64,000 nucleotides of DNA from Gammaproteobacteria bacterium (GTDB lineage Bacteria; Pseudomonadota; Gammaproteobacteria; Steroidobacterales; XN24), in the NCBI GenBank assembly GCA_024640085.1, contig JAHEFR010000001.1:186001-250000 (forward strand), written 5' to 3'. A model generated the notes under the pieces. That model was not told the origin of the DNA. It saw nothing but the letters and a program-made list of their open reading frames with translations, and ran no database searches. The stretch's first letter is position 1, and each line of letters begins with the position of its first letter. Positions 48,855-58,471 of this stretch are shown in pieces. Made by a program: the position numbers and the translations under genes.

Positions 48855-50786
48855 ATGGGCAATCGGATCAAGCAGATTCTGGAGAGGATCCGGTACCGGA
48901 TTGACCAGGCTTTCGCCCGGAAGTTCGTCGGGCAGTTCCTGCTGTTCCTGACCCTGGTCACCACTGTCACGCTCATCGGCGTCACGGCCATGTTTTTCGG
49001 CCTGTTCTCCGAAGAGAACAGGCATATCCATTCCATACCGCGGGAGATCGATTCGGGGTTCTGGGACTCGGTATGGTGGTCCCTGAATCAGGTAATGCGG
49101 TTGCAGGGATTCGAGCAGGCTTACGGCGCCACCGGGCCGGTCCTGGCGTACTCCCTGTTCCTGTCCGTGATGGGGCTGATCGTGTTCAGTGTCCTGATCT
49201 CCCTGATCAACAACACCATGCGCGCCCGTATCGAGGCACTGCGCAAGGGCGACACACAGGTGCTGGAGCGCGGCCACGTGCTGGTGCTGGGATGGAGCAA
49301 CAAGGTTTTCTCGGTCCTGCAACAGATCGCGCGTCTGCAGCCGGGGACCAAGGTCGTCATCCTTGCCCCCCGTGAGATAGACGCGATGCAGGAACAACTC
49401 CGGATCGCCGACATCCACCGGGAGCGCATCAAGGTCATCCTGCGCAGCGGGACGCCGAGCAATTACGGCGAGCTGGACCGGGTCGCTGTCAGGTGGGCAG
49501 CCAGCGTCATCGTGCTGGCGACAGACGCCGACGACAGTGAGGCAATCAAGACCATGGTGCTGCTGACGTCCCGCCGGGACTGGCCGGGAAGGCCACCGAC
49601 CCTGGTCTCGGAGATCGCTCTGGAGCAGAACTACGAACTGGCGAAGATAGCCGCCCGCGAGCAGCTGCACATCGTTTCCTCCAGTCTCGTAATCAGCAAG
49701 ATTATCGTGCAGACAGTCCGCAATCCTGGGCTGGCGGACATATACGCGGAGATATTCTCTACTACGGGAAACAGCCTTTACGTGCAGTCCATCCCCGACT
49801 GCACTGACCGCACGATGCGCGAAATCGCGTACGGGCTCACCGATTCCGTGCCGGTGGGCATCACCTGGGACGAGACCCGCGACGGCTCGGTCCGGCACGC
49901 CGCCGGCCTCAACCCGGAGCCCGACTATGATGTCGCCAAGGATGAACGGTTGGTGCTGTTGACCCGACACCTGCCGGCAGCCTATGTGCCTGCCGGCGAG
50001 CTTCCCGAGTCCAGGATCTACCGCGAAGGCGGCGTCGCGCCCCACGTCCCCGGGCGGGTGCTGGTGATCGGCTGGGCGGGCCTGATCTACGATATCCTGC
50101 TGGAGCTGGACGCCCATGCCAGAAGCGGCACCGAGGTCACGATCCTGTCGGGCGTCGATCCGGAAGAAGCACACGAAAGGATGACCAGTCACCACATGGG
50201 GTCATTCAGGAACCTGGCCCTGGTGTTCGTCAAAGGTGACGCGGTCCAGCGGGCGGCCTGGGAAGATATCGAGGTCGGCGGATTCCAGAGCATCGTCGTT
50301 CTGGCGGACGAATCCGTGGACCAGGGGGACAAGGACACCAGGACGCTGCGGATACTGCTGCGGCTGTCGGATCTCCGGAAAGACGCCCAGAGCCGCGCCC
50401 ACACGGTGGTCGAACTGCTGGATGAGAACAACCACGAATTGCTGTCCGATCTCGGCGTGGACGACGTCGTCGTCAGCCCGGAGATTGTCAGCGCCCAGCT
50501 GGCGCAGATCGCCCGCCAGCAAGTGCTCGCGCCGATCTACCGGGAATTGCTGAGCGCCGGCGGTGTCGAGATCAGCCTTCGTCCCGCTGGGGACTATGTC
50601 GAACTCGGGGCTGAGTGCCGCTTCGATGACCTGCTCTACGCCAGTCAGCAGAAGATGGAGATAGCCCTCGGGCTCCGCCTCGCCGAAGCCGGGGGCGTTG
50701 TTCAACTGAATCCTTCACGACAGGCCACGTGGCGGCTGGGGGAGCAGGACAAGGTGATCGTGCTGGCCCAGCAGGTTTACCGCTAG
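48855..50786 (+). CDS. CASTOR/POLLUX-like ion-channel protein with RCK/TrkA-N domains
   Basis: A 643-residue membrane protein. Helices lie at ~26-50 and ~92-116, and between them is a pore-like loop (WWSLNQVMRLQGFEQAYG) with no TVGYG potassium filter. The rest is two tandem RCK/NAD-binding units: LVLGWSNKVFSVLQQI (~143) and VLVIGWAGLIYDILLEL (~393). This layout matches the CASTOR/POLLUX and bacterial relatives, cation channels gated by ligands. Residues 130-630 are cytoplasmic. Confidence 0.88.
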   Translation: MGNRIKQILERIRYRIDQAFARKFVGQFLLFLTLVTTVTLIGVTAMFFGLFSEENRHIHSIPREIDSGFWDSVWWSLNQVMRLQGFEQAYGATGPVLAYSLFLSVMGLIVFSVLISLINNTMRARIEALRKGDTQVLERGHVLVLGWSNKVFSVLQQIARLQPGTKVVILAPREIDAMQEQLRIADIHRERIKVILRSGTPSNYGELDRVAVRWAASVIVLATDADDSEAIKTMVLLTSRRDWPGRPPTLVSEIALEQNYELAKIAAREQLHIVSSSLVISKIIVQTVRNPGLADIYAEIFSTTGNSLYVQSIPDCTDRTMREIAYGLTDSVPVGITWDETRDGSVRHAAGLNPEPDYDVAKDERLVLLTRHLPAAYVPAGELPESRIYREGGVAPHVPGRVLVIGWAGLIYDILLELDAHARSGTEVTILSGVDPEEAHERMTSHHMGSFRNLALVFVKGDAVQRAAWEDIEVGGFQSIVVLADESVDQGDKDTRTLRILLRLSDLRKDAQSRAHTVVELLDENNHELLSDLGVDDVVVSPEIVSAQLAQIARQQVLAPIYRELLSAGGVEISLRPAGDYVELGAECRFDDLLYASQQKMEIALGLRLAEAGGVVQLNPSRQATWRLGEQDKVIVLAQQVYR

Positions 50787-50812
50787 GACGGTTTACGATC
50801 CCGTCCCTGGAC

Positions 50813-50830
50813 GGTCCCGCAGGCGGGACC
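50813..50830. terminator. GC-rich hairpin between convergent genes
   Basis: GGTCCCG (50813-50819) pairs with CGGGACC (50824-50830) around a four-base loop, between the channel gene and the response regulator. No T-run follows on either strand, so it may only slow polymerase. Confidence 0.35.
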
Positions 50831-50861
50831 GCCTCGCGGCAGTCCCCGGTCCGGGTCCTGC

Positions 50862-51230
50862 TCAGGTGCCGCCGAGGAATTTCCCGATCTTCTCCAGCAG
50901 GCGGTTGAGATTGACCGGCTTGGTGTCATAGTCGTCGCAGCCAGCCTCGAGGGCCTTCTGCTCATCGCCAGACATGGCGTGGGCGGTCAGCGCGATCACA
51001 GGAATCTTCTGGGTGGCCGGGTCCGCCTTGATGCGGCGCGTAGCCTCCCAGCCATCGATCACCGGCAGGCTCAGATCCATGAGGATAAGATCCGGCGAGC
51101 TTGAGGACGCCATATCGACGCCTGCCTGCCCGTCGACCGCGATTTTTACGTCGAAACCCTTGCGGGTGAGTCGACGCGAAAGCATATCGCGATTCATCTC
51201 GTTGTCTTCTACCAGCAAAATCTTACTCAT
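50862..51230 (-). CDS. Single-domain response regulator (CheY-like)
   Basis: A 122-residue receiver without an output domain. The phosphoacceptor is D52 (ILMDLSLP), with acidic residues at D9 region (VEDNE) and K104 (DTKPV). It follows the hybrid kinase gene by 12 bases on the same strand, so it is probably its partner in a phosphorelay. It resembles DivK-type regulators. Confidence 0.93.
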   Translation of the reverse strand: MSKILLVEDNEMNRDMLSRRLTRKGFDVKIAVDGQAGVDMASSSSPDLILMDLSLPVIDGWEATRRIKADPATQKIPVIALTAHAMSGDEQKALEAGCDDYDTKPVNLNRLLEKIGKFLGGT

Positions 51231-51242
51231 GAGGCTTCTCGG

Positions 51243-54200
51243 TCACTCTATCGGGTGAATCTTCGCTAACGTCGGTTCGTGCTCGTCGTCGCCGGTATTG
51301 CACGACGCGACTGCATGGCGCACGCGCTCCAGCAAATCTTCCCGGGTGTAGGCCTTTTTCTCCAACACCTCTTCGACGCTGCCCGCCAGTCGGTTGCGGT
51401 CTTCCTCGGTCAAGTCCTTGGCGGTCACGACGATGACCGGAATGTCGTGGCAATCCGGTCGAGCACGCATAGCCGCGAGGAAGTCGAAGCCGTCCATGAC
51501 GGGCATCATCAGGTCCAGAAGGATCAGCCGGGGCTTGGTCGCGTCCAGGACTCCCAGCGCCTCCTGGCCGTCGCCGGCCTCCGATACGGACCAGCCACCC
51601 TTTTCCAGCGTGCGCGCCATGACCTCACGGGTCTCGAAATCGTCTTCGACGAGCAGTACGTTGCAGGATTCGCCGGTACGGTAATAGCGAGACAGCACTT
51701 TGTGCAACTGTTCTCGGTCCACCGGCTTGGTCAGGTAGTCCACGGCGCCGAGCGAATATCCCCGAGTGCGGTCCTCGATCATGCTGAGCATGATCACCGG
51801 GATGTTGCGTAGCCTCGGGTCCGCCTTCAAGGCGCGTAGCACCGCCCAGCCGTCCATCTCCGGCATCATCACATCGAGGGTGATGGCCGCCGGGTGAATC
51901 TCGTGAGCGATCTGCAGCCCTTTCTGCCCGCTGGTCGCCGTGACGACCCTGAATCCGTCCTTTACCAGGTAGCGCTGGATGATCTCGCAGGCCTCGGGGT
52001 CATCGTCGATAACCAGGATCGTGGAGTCGGGCCGGATCTTCCTCAGTTCCTCCAGACCGGCCCGGGAGACTGCCCGGTCCGTCTCTGCTGTCGAGGGCTT
52101 CGTCGCAGACCCCGGCAACTCGGCCGGGATTCGCATGGTGAAGGTGGATCCCTTGGCGAGTTCGCTCTCGAGAGTCAGGTCCCCTCCGAGCAGCTGGCAG
52201 AACCGCCGCGAAATAGTCAGCCCGAGGCCGGTGCCGCCGTAATCGCGTGTGGTCGATCCGTCGGCCTGGGTGAACTCCTCGAACACGGCGTCGATCTTCT
52301 CCGGCGCGATCCCTATGCCGGTGTCGCTGACCGCGAACTGCAGCCAGTCCTCGCGCGACTCCTGGCTGCGATCCACGCGCAGGGTCACCGTGCCCTCATG
52401 GGTGAACTTGGCGGCGTTGGAGAGGAGGTTGAACAGCGTCTGCCGCACCTTCGTCAAGTCCTGGTAGGCATGGCCGAGATCCTCGCCGCGCTCGATCAGC
52501 AGCCTGTTGGCGTTCTTCTCCATCAGCGGGTGAGCGGTGGCGGCGACGTCATCTATCATCGAGTCGATATCGATCTGCTCGGGGAATGCCTCTACCTTGC
52601 CGGACTCGATCTTCGACAGATCGAGGACGTCGTTGATGAGGGTGAGCAGGTGCGCGCCGGCCTGGTTGATCTTCTTCAGATCCGGGACGAAATCCTCCTG
52701 TCCAGTGTCCTCGGCATCCTCGATCAGCATCTCGCTGTAGCCGAGGATCGCGTTCATCGGGGTGCGCAGTTCGTGACTCATATTGGCCAGGAACGCGCTC
52801 TTGGCATGATTGGCGGCATCGGCGTCGTCTCGCGCCTGCCGCAATTCCGCTTCGGCGATTTTTCTGTCGGTAATGTCGCGGAACACGATCACCGCCCCGA
52901 TGAGCGTCCCGTCCTTGCGGAGCGGCGTGCTGGAATACTCCACGTCGAAAGATGAGCCGTCCTTGCGCCACAAGACCTCGTCGTCGATCTTCGAGGTCGT
53001 GCCGTCGGTGAAGGCTGCGTGCATCGGGCACTCTTCCACCGGATAGGGGCGGCCGTCGGCCCGGCTGTGATGGATGAGACCGTGGATGCCCTGGCCGAGC
53101 AGCTCTTCTTTCGCGTAACCGACCAGGACGGCAGCGGCGCGGTTGATGAACATTACCCGGCCCCTTGCGTCGACGCCGAAGATTCCATCGCTGGTGGACT
53201 CGAGCACCAGCCGGTTGCGTTCCTCGGCCTCGGCCATGGCCTCGGCTACTCTATGCCGCTCGGTGATGTCCCGTGCCACACCGAGAATGCCGCCGATGAT
53301 GCCCTCGGAGTCGCGGAACGGCACTTTGGTGGTCTCCAGCAAGTGCTCCGATCCGTCCGGATAGGAGACCCATTCCTCGCGGGTGCGGCGCTCGCCGCCC
53401 TCGGTCACGAGGCGATCCTGCTCGCGGAAGTCATCGCCGATCTCGTCGCCAAACAACTGATGGTCGGTGCGGCCGACGATCCGCTCACGCTCGCGGCCCA
53501 TGAACGCGGCGCATGAGGGGTTGCAGTGCAGGTATCGGCCTTCCAGGTCCTTGACGAAGATCAGGTCCGGGATGGTGTCCAGGATCGAGTCCAGCAGGAT
53601 GCGCTGTTCCGCGAGGACCTGCTCGGCCCGGCGTCTCTCGGTGATGTCGCGGACGACGCTGGATACCAGCATCCCTTCCGATGTCTCGAGGGGACTGAGG
53701 CCCACCTCGATAGGGAACTCGCTGCCGTCGGCCCTGAGGCCACACAGTTCCATGCCGCTGCCCATGTCCCGCCGGCGCGGCTGGCCGAAGAATTTGCGGA
53801 CCTGACCGGCGTGACCGTCGCGGAATCGTTCGGGCACCAGCATATCCACCGACTGGCCAGTCATGGCCTCGGCCGGATAGCCGAACGTCTTCGTGGCCTG
53901 GTCGTTCACCATGACGATCCGCGCGTCCTCGTCGACGATGATCATGGCGTCTGGCGCGGACTCCATCAGGCGGCGGAAACGGGCCTCTCCCGCCCGCGTC
54001 TCCGCCTGCGTCCGCGCGACCAGGCCGGCGACGAACCACATAGCGAGCGCGATCAGTGCCAGCGTGCCGAGCATGGTGCCAGCGAGCCACCAGGCCTGGC
54101 GGCGAGCGTCGGCCAGGACCTGGTCCTCGGGGAGGAAAATGGCGAACGACCAACCGGCGGACGGGAGCGGCGCGAAGTAGGCAAGCTGGGGCCCGTCCGC

Positions 54201-55016
54201 CGCGTCCTTGAGACGGGCCATCCCGCTACCGCCATCGATCATCTGTCTGGCCAGGGCAACGGCGCCGGGTCTGTCGGCCGCCTGCTCGAAAACCGTGGCA
54301 TTGCCCTCGGGGATGCCTTGAGTCCGATGGATGTAGCGGCCTTCGGGGGTCAGGATGGCTACGTTCAGGTCTGTGCCGATGAATTCCTGCAGGGGGGCGA
54401 GAGGGATGTCGATGGTGGTCACGCCCCGCAGGCGGCTATCCCTGAAAAACGGCACGCTGTAGGTGGACATCATGATGTTGCCGGCGCCCTCGTCGAAGTA
54501 CGGTTCACTCCAGACGGGACGGCCGGACGTCGCCGGGTCATGCCACCAGCGGATATCAGGGTCGTTCAGGTAATCGTAGGTGCTGGCAATATCGAGTCGC
54601 TGCAGCCCGGTTCCGCTGACGCCGTCGCGATATACATATGGGCAGAAAGCGCTGTGCTCGTCGAAACCACCGGCAACGAATCCCATGGCGGCGCCATAGA
54701 TGAGGGGATCCTGGCGCACGCCGTTCTCGAGCAATCCGTAGATTTCATCTTCTGTCAGGTTGTCCAGCAGGGACACGGCCTTCGCAGTTTGCTCGGCTAC
54801 CTGGGCGACCCGGTGCAGTTCACCGTCGAAACGTTGGGAGAGGGTAACTACCGTGTTGGCCATCTCCCGTTCGCTGTTGGCGATGGCGCGTTCGGAACTG
54901 GCAAAAAGGTTGATGCCCAGGATCACCAACAATATTGCCGTGATGGGCGCGAGGGTCACCGTCAAGAGCTTGCCGCGGGTCATGGCGCGACGAGGTCTGT
55001 CTGTCCCCGCGCTCAC
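51243..55016 (-). CDS. Hybrid sensor histidine kinase (dCACHE-PAS3-HK-REC2)
   Basis: A 1257-residue membrane sensor. Order: TM1 (~17-37), a periplasmic double-CACHE-like sensor (~40-305), TM2 (~310-335), three PAS domains (~345-460, ~470-595, ~605-725), HisKA with H748 in MSHELRTPMN, HATPase (NLLSNAAKF, DTGIGIAP, GGTGLGLTI), then two receiver domains (TLDVMMPEMDGW and LLDLMMPVMDGF). There is no C-terminal Hpt, so phosphate must leave by another protein. A small signal is likely sensed in the periplasm, and PAS domains may add a redox or ligand input. A stand-alone receiver follows. Confidence 0.95.
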   Translation of the reverse strand: MSAGTDRPRRAMTRGKLLTVTLAPITAILLVILGINLFASSERAIANSEREMANTVVTLSQRFDGELHRVAQVAEQTAKAVSLLDNLTEDEIYGLLENGVRQDPLIYGAAMGFVAGGFDEHSAFCPYVYRDGVSGTGLQRLDIASTYDYLNDPDIRWWHDPATSGRPVWSEPYFDEGAGNIMMSTYSVPFFRDSRLRGVTTIDIPLAPLQEFIGTDLNVAILTPEGRYIHRTQGIPEGNATVFEQAADRPGAVALARQMIDGGSGMARLKDAADGPQLAYFAPLPSAGWSFAIFLPEDQVLADARRQAWWLAGTMLGTLALIALAMWFVAGLVARTQAETRAGEARFRRLMESAPDAMIIVDEDARIVMVNDQATKTFGYPAEAMTGQSVDMLVPERFRDGHAGQVRKFFGQPRRRDMGSGMELCGLRADGSEFPIEVGLSPLETSEGMLVSSVVRDITERRRAEQVLAEQRILLDSILDTIPDLIFVKDLEGRYLHCNPSCAAFMGRERERIVGRTDHQLFGDEIGDDFREQDRLVTEGGERRTREEWVSYPDGSEHLLETTKVPFRDSEGIIGGILGVARDITERHRVAEAMAEAEERNRLVLESTSDGIFGVDARGRVMFINRAAAVLVGYAKEELLGQGIHGLIHHSRADGRPYPVEECPMHAAFTDGTTSKIDDEVLWRKDGSSFDVEYSSTPLRKDGTLIGAVIVFRDITDRKIAEAELRQARDDADAANHAKSAFLANMSHELRTPMNAILGYSEMLIEDAEDTGQEDFVPDLKKINQAGAHLLTLINDVLDLSKIESGKVEAFPEQIDIDSMIDDVAATAHPLMEKNANRLLIERGEDLGHAYQDLTKVRQTLFNLLSNAAKFTHEGTVTLRVDRSQESREDWLQFAVSDTGIGIAPEKIDAVFEEFTQADGSTTRDYGGTGLGLTISRRFCQLLGGDLTLESELAKGSTFTMRIPAELPGSATKPSTAETDRAVSRAGLEELRKIRPDSTILVIDDDPEACEIIQRYLVKDGFRVVTATSGQKGLQIAHEIHPAAITLDVMMPEMDGWAVLRALKADPRLRNIPVIMLSMIEDRTRGYSLGAVDYLTKPVDREQLHKVLSRYYRTGESCNVLLVEDDFETREVMARTLEKGGWSVSEAGDGQEALGVLDATKPRLILLDLMMPVMDGFDFLAAMRARPDCHDIPVIVVTAKDLTEEDRNRLAGSVEEVLEKKAYTREDLLERVRHAVASCNTGDDEHEPTLAKIHPIE

Positions 55017-55466
55017 GCCGGATCGGCCCTGCTGCAGAAACTCCGCGGGGGATGCCCCGGGCGTCGTGCCGAGCTGTCAGGCGGACGCCCGCAAATGATC
55101 AGTAGCCCGGTGAGTTTCATTGCTAGCCTGCCTGTCAGAGAGTGAGAGTCCGAGAGGTCGCGTGGCAGACAGGTCCGGTGAACCGCTGCCGCGTCCTGCG
55201 TGAGTCAATTATCCCCAATCCGTCCGCGTTTGTCCGCGCGGGTATCGGGGACAGGTACTCGAGGCGAAAGCACATCAGTTTTTGTCTCCGGGACTGCCCC
55301 GTTTGGCGTCCGTTCCGGCGGAGGGCTCGAGATCACCCGGTTGATGTGGCAGAAGCGCGATCTGACAAGAGACAGATCTTCAGCATATCGGGAGCCTTGC
55401 GGAACAGACGGTTGTCGCGCCGTCGGGCCTCCCTGGGTGCGATCGGCTGAATATAAAAGTATTCAA

Positions 55467-55512
55467 TCTATACAATTAGATATCGGTAATATTTAATCTA
55501 ATTTCTATACAA
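55467..55512. repeat. AT-rich symmetric element with direct and inverted repeats
   Basis: Two copies of TCTATACAA (55467-55475 and 55504-55512) flank a perfect 8-base inverted repeat, AATTAGAT (55474-55481) and ATCTAATT (55496-55503), separated by 14 bases. The sequence is far more AT-rich than its surroundings. It could be an operator or UP-type element upstream of ffs; there is no direct evidence. Confidence 0.6.
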
Positions 55513-55597
55513 AGGACTTTCCCGCCCGAGCTGAAAGTCGGGCAGGGGGTCCGACGGCGACGCTGGGGTAGCGGTCCACGGAATGCGCCAGGCTTTC

Positions 55598-55606
55598 TGA
55601 TAAAAT
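55598..55606 (+). promoter_or_regulatory. Candidate extended -10 promoter of ffs
   Basis: TGATAAAAT (TG-n-TAAAAT) lies 66 bases before the mature SRP RNA, which would give a short 5' precursor. No -35 match is seen. Confidence 0.4.
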
Positions 55607-55671
55607 CTCTCGGCCGCGCCGAGGGCGTCCGCCGAACTGTCGGACCCCTCGATGTGCACAGATCGATCGAT

Positions 55672-55783
55672 GGTGGTCCGTGCCGGTCCTCCCGCGACGG
55701 TTAACCGTGAACCCCGTCAGGCCCGGAAGGGAGCAGCGGTAGCGGGGACGCCGGGTGCCGGGATCAGGCTGGTACGGGCCGCC
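55672..55783 (+). ncRNA. ffs: 4.5S RNA, small signal recognition particle RNA
   Basis: A 112-base RNA with all SRP RNA hallmarks. The ends pair as GGTGGTCCGT (55672-55681) with ACGGGCCGCC (55774-55783). The apical region holds the conserved GTCAGGCCCGGAAGGGAGCA (GGAA tetraloop) and the asymmetric loop GCCGGGTGCCGGGAT, matching the Ffh-binding site of E. coli 4.5S. It lies 91 bases before dnaX. It works with the Ffh protein encoded at 6.6 kb. Confidence 0.95.
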
Positions 55784-55874
55784 CCCATCCATGCCTTGCG
55801 AGACCGGCAAGGGCCCGTTGGCCGGCCGCCTCGATTTGATACACTCCGGGGCTCGAATTACCGGTGGAGTTCAG

Positions 55875-57509
55875 ATGAGCTATCAGGCCCTGGCGCGTAC
55901 GTGGCGGCCCCGCACTTTTGCCGAACTGGTGGGGCAGGAGCACGTTGTCAAGGCCCTGGTCAACGCGTTGGACGACGAGCGTCTCCACCACGCTTACCTG
56001 TTCACCGGTACGCGCGGCGTTGGCAAGACCACCATCGCCAGGATCCTGGCCAAATGCCTGAACTGTGAGAAGGGTGTGACCTCGACGCCCTGCGGTGAGT
56101 GCAGTGCCTGCACCGAGATCGATTCGGGCCGCTTCGTGGATCTGCTTGAAGTGGACGCCGCCTCGCGAACCAAGGTGGACGACACAAGAGAGCTGCTGGA
56201 GAACGTGCAGTACACGCCGACCCGGGGACGCTACAAGGTGTACCTCATCGACGAAGTGCACATGCTCTCCAACCATTCCTTCAACGCCTTGCTGAAGACC
56301 CTCGAGGAGCCACCGCCCCACGTCAAGTTCCTCCTCGCTACCACGGATCCGCAGAAACTGCCGGTAACGGTCCTGTCACGATGCTTGCAGTTCAATCTCA
56401 AACGGCTGCCGCACTCCATGATCTGCGATCGCCTGGAGAAAGTGACGGGATCCGAGTCCATCGATGCCGACACGGGCGCCCTGGATCAGCTCGCCACCGC
56501 GGCGGACGGCAGCATGAGGGATGCCTTGAGCCTGCTCGACCAGGCCGCCGCGTACTGCCATGGCAGCCTGACTGAAAAAGACGTCCGGGCCATGCTGGGC
56601 ACCATCGACCAGGACGCAGCAGTCAGGATTCTCAGGGGCATCGCCGCGGCGGACGCGTCCGAGTTGCTTGCGACGGTGGCCGAGCTGGACGAGATGGTGC
56701 CCGACTACGGCGCCGCGATAGACGAGCTTGCATTACTGATCCAGCGGACGGCATTGGCCCAGGTGGCGGAATCCGTCCTGGAAGAGCTGGGGTCGGTGGC
56801 CGACGCGGTGAGTGAATTCGCTGCCGCCATGTCTCCCGAGGATCTGCAGCTGTATTACCAGATTGCCCTGATCGGCAAACGCGATCTTCATCTGGCGCCG
56901 TCGGCGCGGGCGGGTTTCGAGATGATCCTGCTGCGCATGCTGGCGTTCCGGCCGGCGGAGGCCGACGGCGGCGCCGTGACCGCGACGCCGGCAGTGGCGG
57001 CCCGTACGGCAGGCGAGAAACGGCGAATGGCGCCAGCGAGGACCGTATCGTCTGCCACGCCCCGGTCCGATGTCGCCGGGACCCGGGGATCTCAGGCCGG
57101 CAAGTCGGGCGCAGTCGGGATCGAGGGGCTGGAGTCCTGGGAACAGGCCATCGATGGCCTCAGATTGTCGGGCGCCGTACGGCAACTGGCCAGTCACTGC
57201 CAGGTCAAGAGCGTGGACGAAGGCGTCGTCACCCTCGTGCTGGATGAGGCGGCGTCTCATCTGCAGACGGGTACCCTGCAAGAGAAATTTCGCCAGGCTT
57301 TGTGCGACGGGCTGGGGCGGGACGTGCGAATCCGTATCGAGCTTGGCCAGCCGGGTGCCGAGACGCCGGCGCAGAAGCTGAACCGGCAGGAAGCAGAGCG
57401 CCAACAGGCGGCGGAGCAATCTATCGACCGCGATCCCAACGTGCTGGCGATACAGAAGGCATTCGATGCGACGGTGGATCCGTCGTCTATCAAACCCGCG
57501 AGTCATTGA
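55875..57509 (+). CDS. dnaX: DNA polymerase III subunit gamma/tau
   Basis: The clamp-loader ATPase. The 544-residue product has [11 protein letters not shown] (Walker A, ~residue 44), a zinc module (CLNC...CGECSAC), Walker [10 protein letters not shown], the sensor region [18 protein letters not shown], and a C-terminal domain ending near KPASH. It is shorter than E. coli tau (643 residues) and I see no A-rich slippery site, so a separate gamma form by frameshifting is not indicated. The start at 55875 gives [12 protein letters not shown]. Confidence 0.96.
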   Translation: MSYQALARTWRPRTFAELVGQEHVVKALVNALDDERLHHAYLFTGTRGVGKTTIARILAKCLNCEKGVTSTPCGECSACTEIDSGRFVDLLEVDAASRTKVDDTRELLENVQYTPTRGRYKVYLIDEVHMLSNHSFNALLKTLEEPPPHVKFLLATTDPQKLPVTVLSRCLQFNLKRLPHSMICDRLEKVTGSESIDADTGALDQLATAADGSMRDALSLLDQAAAYCHGSLTEKDVRAMLGTIDQDAAVRILRGIAAADASELLATVAELDEMVPDYGAAIDELALLIQRTALAQVAESVLEELGSVADAVSEFAAAMSPEDLQLYYQIALIGKRDLHLAPSARAGFEMILLRMLAFRPAEADGGAVTATPAVAARTAGEKRRMAPARTVSSATPRSDVAGTRGSQAGKSGAVGIEGLESWEQAIDGLRLSGAVRQLASHCQVKSVDEGVVTLVLDEAASHLQTGTLQEKFRQALCDGLGRDVRIRIELGQPGAETPAQKLNRQEAERQQAAEQSIDRDPNVLAIQKAFDATVDPSSIKPASH

Positions 57510-57534
57510 TTCGGAATTGATCTGGAGGGAAGCG

Positions 57535-57858
57535 ATGAAAGGTGGTCTGGGACAGCTGATGAGACAGGCCCAGCAAATGCAGGCCGATATGCAGAAGGCT
57601 CAGGCGGAACTGGGTAACCTCGAGGTCACCGGCAGCGCAGGTGGGGGCATGGTGTCTGTGACCATGAGTTGCAAACACGAAGTGCGCAAGGTCTCCATCG
57701 ACAGCGCCATGATCGGGGAGGATCGGGAGATGCTGGAGGACTTGATCGCCGCCGCCACCAACGATGCGTTGCGCAAAGTCGAGCAGACGGTCCAGGAGAA
57801 GTTTTCCGGGCTCAGCTCCGGCATTTCGTTGCCCCCCGGGATGAAGCTGCCCTTCTGA
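57535..57858 (+). CDS. ebfC: Nucleoid-associated protein YbaB/EbfC
   Basis: A 107-residue DNA-binding homodimer with the family pattern [18 protein letters not shown] (N-terminal helix), [16 protein letters not shown] and [18 protein letters not shown] good GGAGGG lies just before the ATG at 57535. It sits between dnaX and recR, the standard order dnaX-ebfC-recR. Confidence 0.96.
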   Translation: MKGGLGQLMRQAQQMQADMQKAQAELGNLEVTGSAGGGMVSVTMSCKHEVRKVSIDSAMIGEDREMLEDLIAAATNDALRKVEQTVQEKFSGLSSGISLPPGMKLPF

Positions 57859-57862
57859 TCTT

Positions 57863-58468
57863 ATGAACTATTCCCCCCTGGTCTCGCGCCTGATCGAGGC
57901 CCTGCGATGCCTGCCGGGCGTCGGTCCAAAATCGGCGCAACGCCTCGCGTTCCACATCCTCGAGCGGGATCGGGAAGGGGGCAGGGCGCTGGCCGCGGCC
58001 ATCGCCGAGGCGGCCGCGGCGGTCGGCCACTGCCGACGCTGCCGCATGCTCACCGAGGTCGAGCTCTGCCCGATCTGCCGCTCTACCGGCCGCGACGAGT
58101 CGTTGCTGTGCATCGTCGAGACCCCGGCCGATGTGGTGGCCGTGGAGAACTCGGCGGGCTACTCCGGGCGCTATTTCGTCTTGACCGGCCACTTGTCCCC
58201 CCTGGACGGCATCGGGCCGGAGGAGCTTGGGCTGGACCTGTTGGAAAAGATCCTGGACGAGGAGTCGGTAAAGGAAGTGATCGTCGCCACCAATCCGACT
58301 GTTGAGGGCGAGGCGACGGCTCACTATATTGCCGAAATCTGCGCCGCCCGTACCATCCGTGCGACGCGCATCGCCCACGGGGTGCCCCTGGGCGGCGAAC
58401 TCGAATATGTGGATGGAGGCACCCTCTCTCGCGCCCTTTCGGGTCGGCAGTTGATCGATCACGGCTAG
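57863..58468 (+). CDS. recR: Recombination protein RecR
   Basis: A 201-residue RecFOR-pathway protein. It has a helix-hairpin-helix at ~10-35 ([18 protein letters not shown]), a four-cysteine zinc finger ([17 protein letters not shown]) and a Toprim domain with [15 protein letters not shown] and [15 protein letters not shown]. It starts four bases after ebfC. It converges on rsgA with three bases between. Confidence 0.97.
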   Translation: MNYSPLVSRLIEALRCLPGVGPKSAQRLAFHILERDREGGRALAAAIAEAAAAVGHCRRCRMLTEVELCPICRSTGRDESLLCIVETPADVVAVENSAGYSGRYFVLTGHLSPLDGIGPEELGLDLLEKILDEESVKEVIVATNPTVEGEATAHYIAEICAARTIRATRIAHGVPLGGELEYVDGGTLSRALSGRQLIDHG

Positions 58469-58471
58469 GAG

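Larger units (their letters stand above)
55017..55671. other. Gene-free region between hybrid kinase and SRP RNA
   Basis: No convincing gene is seen here. The short open frames (55142-55450, 55200-55496) have no family features and no consistent ribosome site. It holds the 5' region of the kinase, a small inverted repeat (GATCTG 55359-55364 / CAGATC 55373-55378), two GTCCGCG copies near 55220, the AT-rich element at 55440-55512, and the likely ffs promoter at 55598-55606. Confidence 0.7.

Noticed and set aside
47312-49036. 574-codon minus-strand open frame
   Set aside because: It lies antisense to the methyltransferase, the DUF2269 gene and the 5' end of the channel gene and shows no domain; long antisense frames are common in GC-rich DNA.
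48606-50195. 529-codon minus-strand open frame
   Set aside because: It is antisense to the channel gene with its RCK domains, and its translation has no recognisable motif.
53526-55145. 539-codon plus-strand open frame
   Set aside because: It is antisense to the hybrid kinase sensor and PAS domains.
55142-55450. Small gene in the kinase-ffs spacer
   Set aside because: The translation is Arg-rich and lacks any family feature or ribosome site; it is more likely leader DNA.
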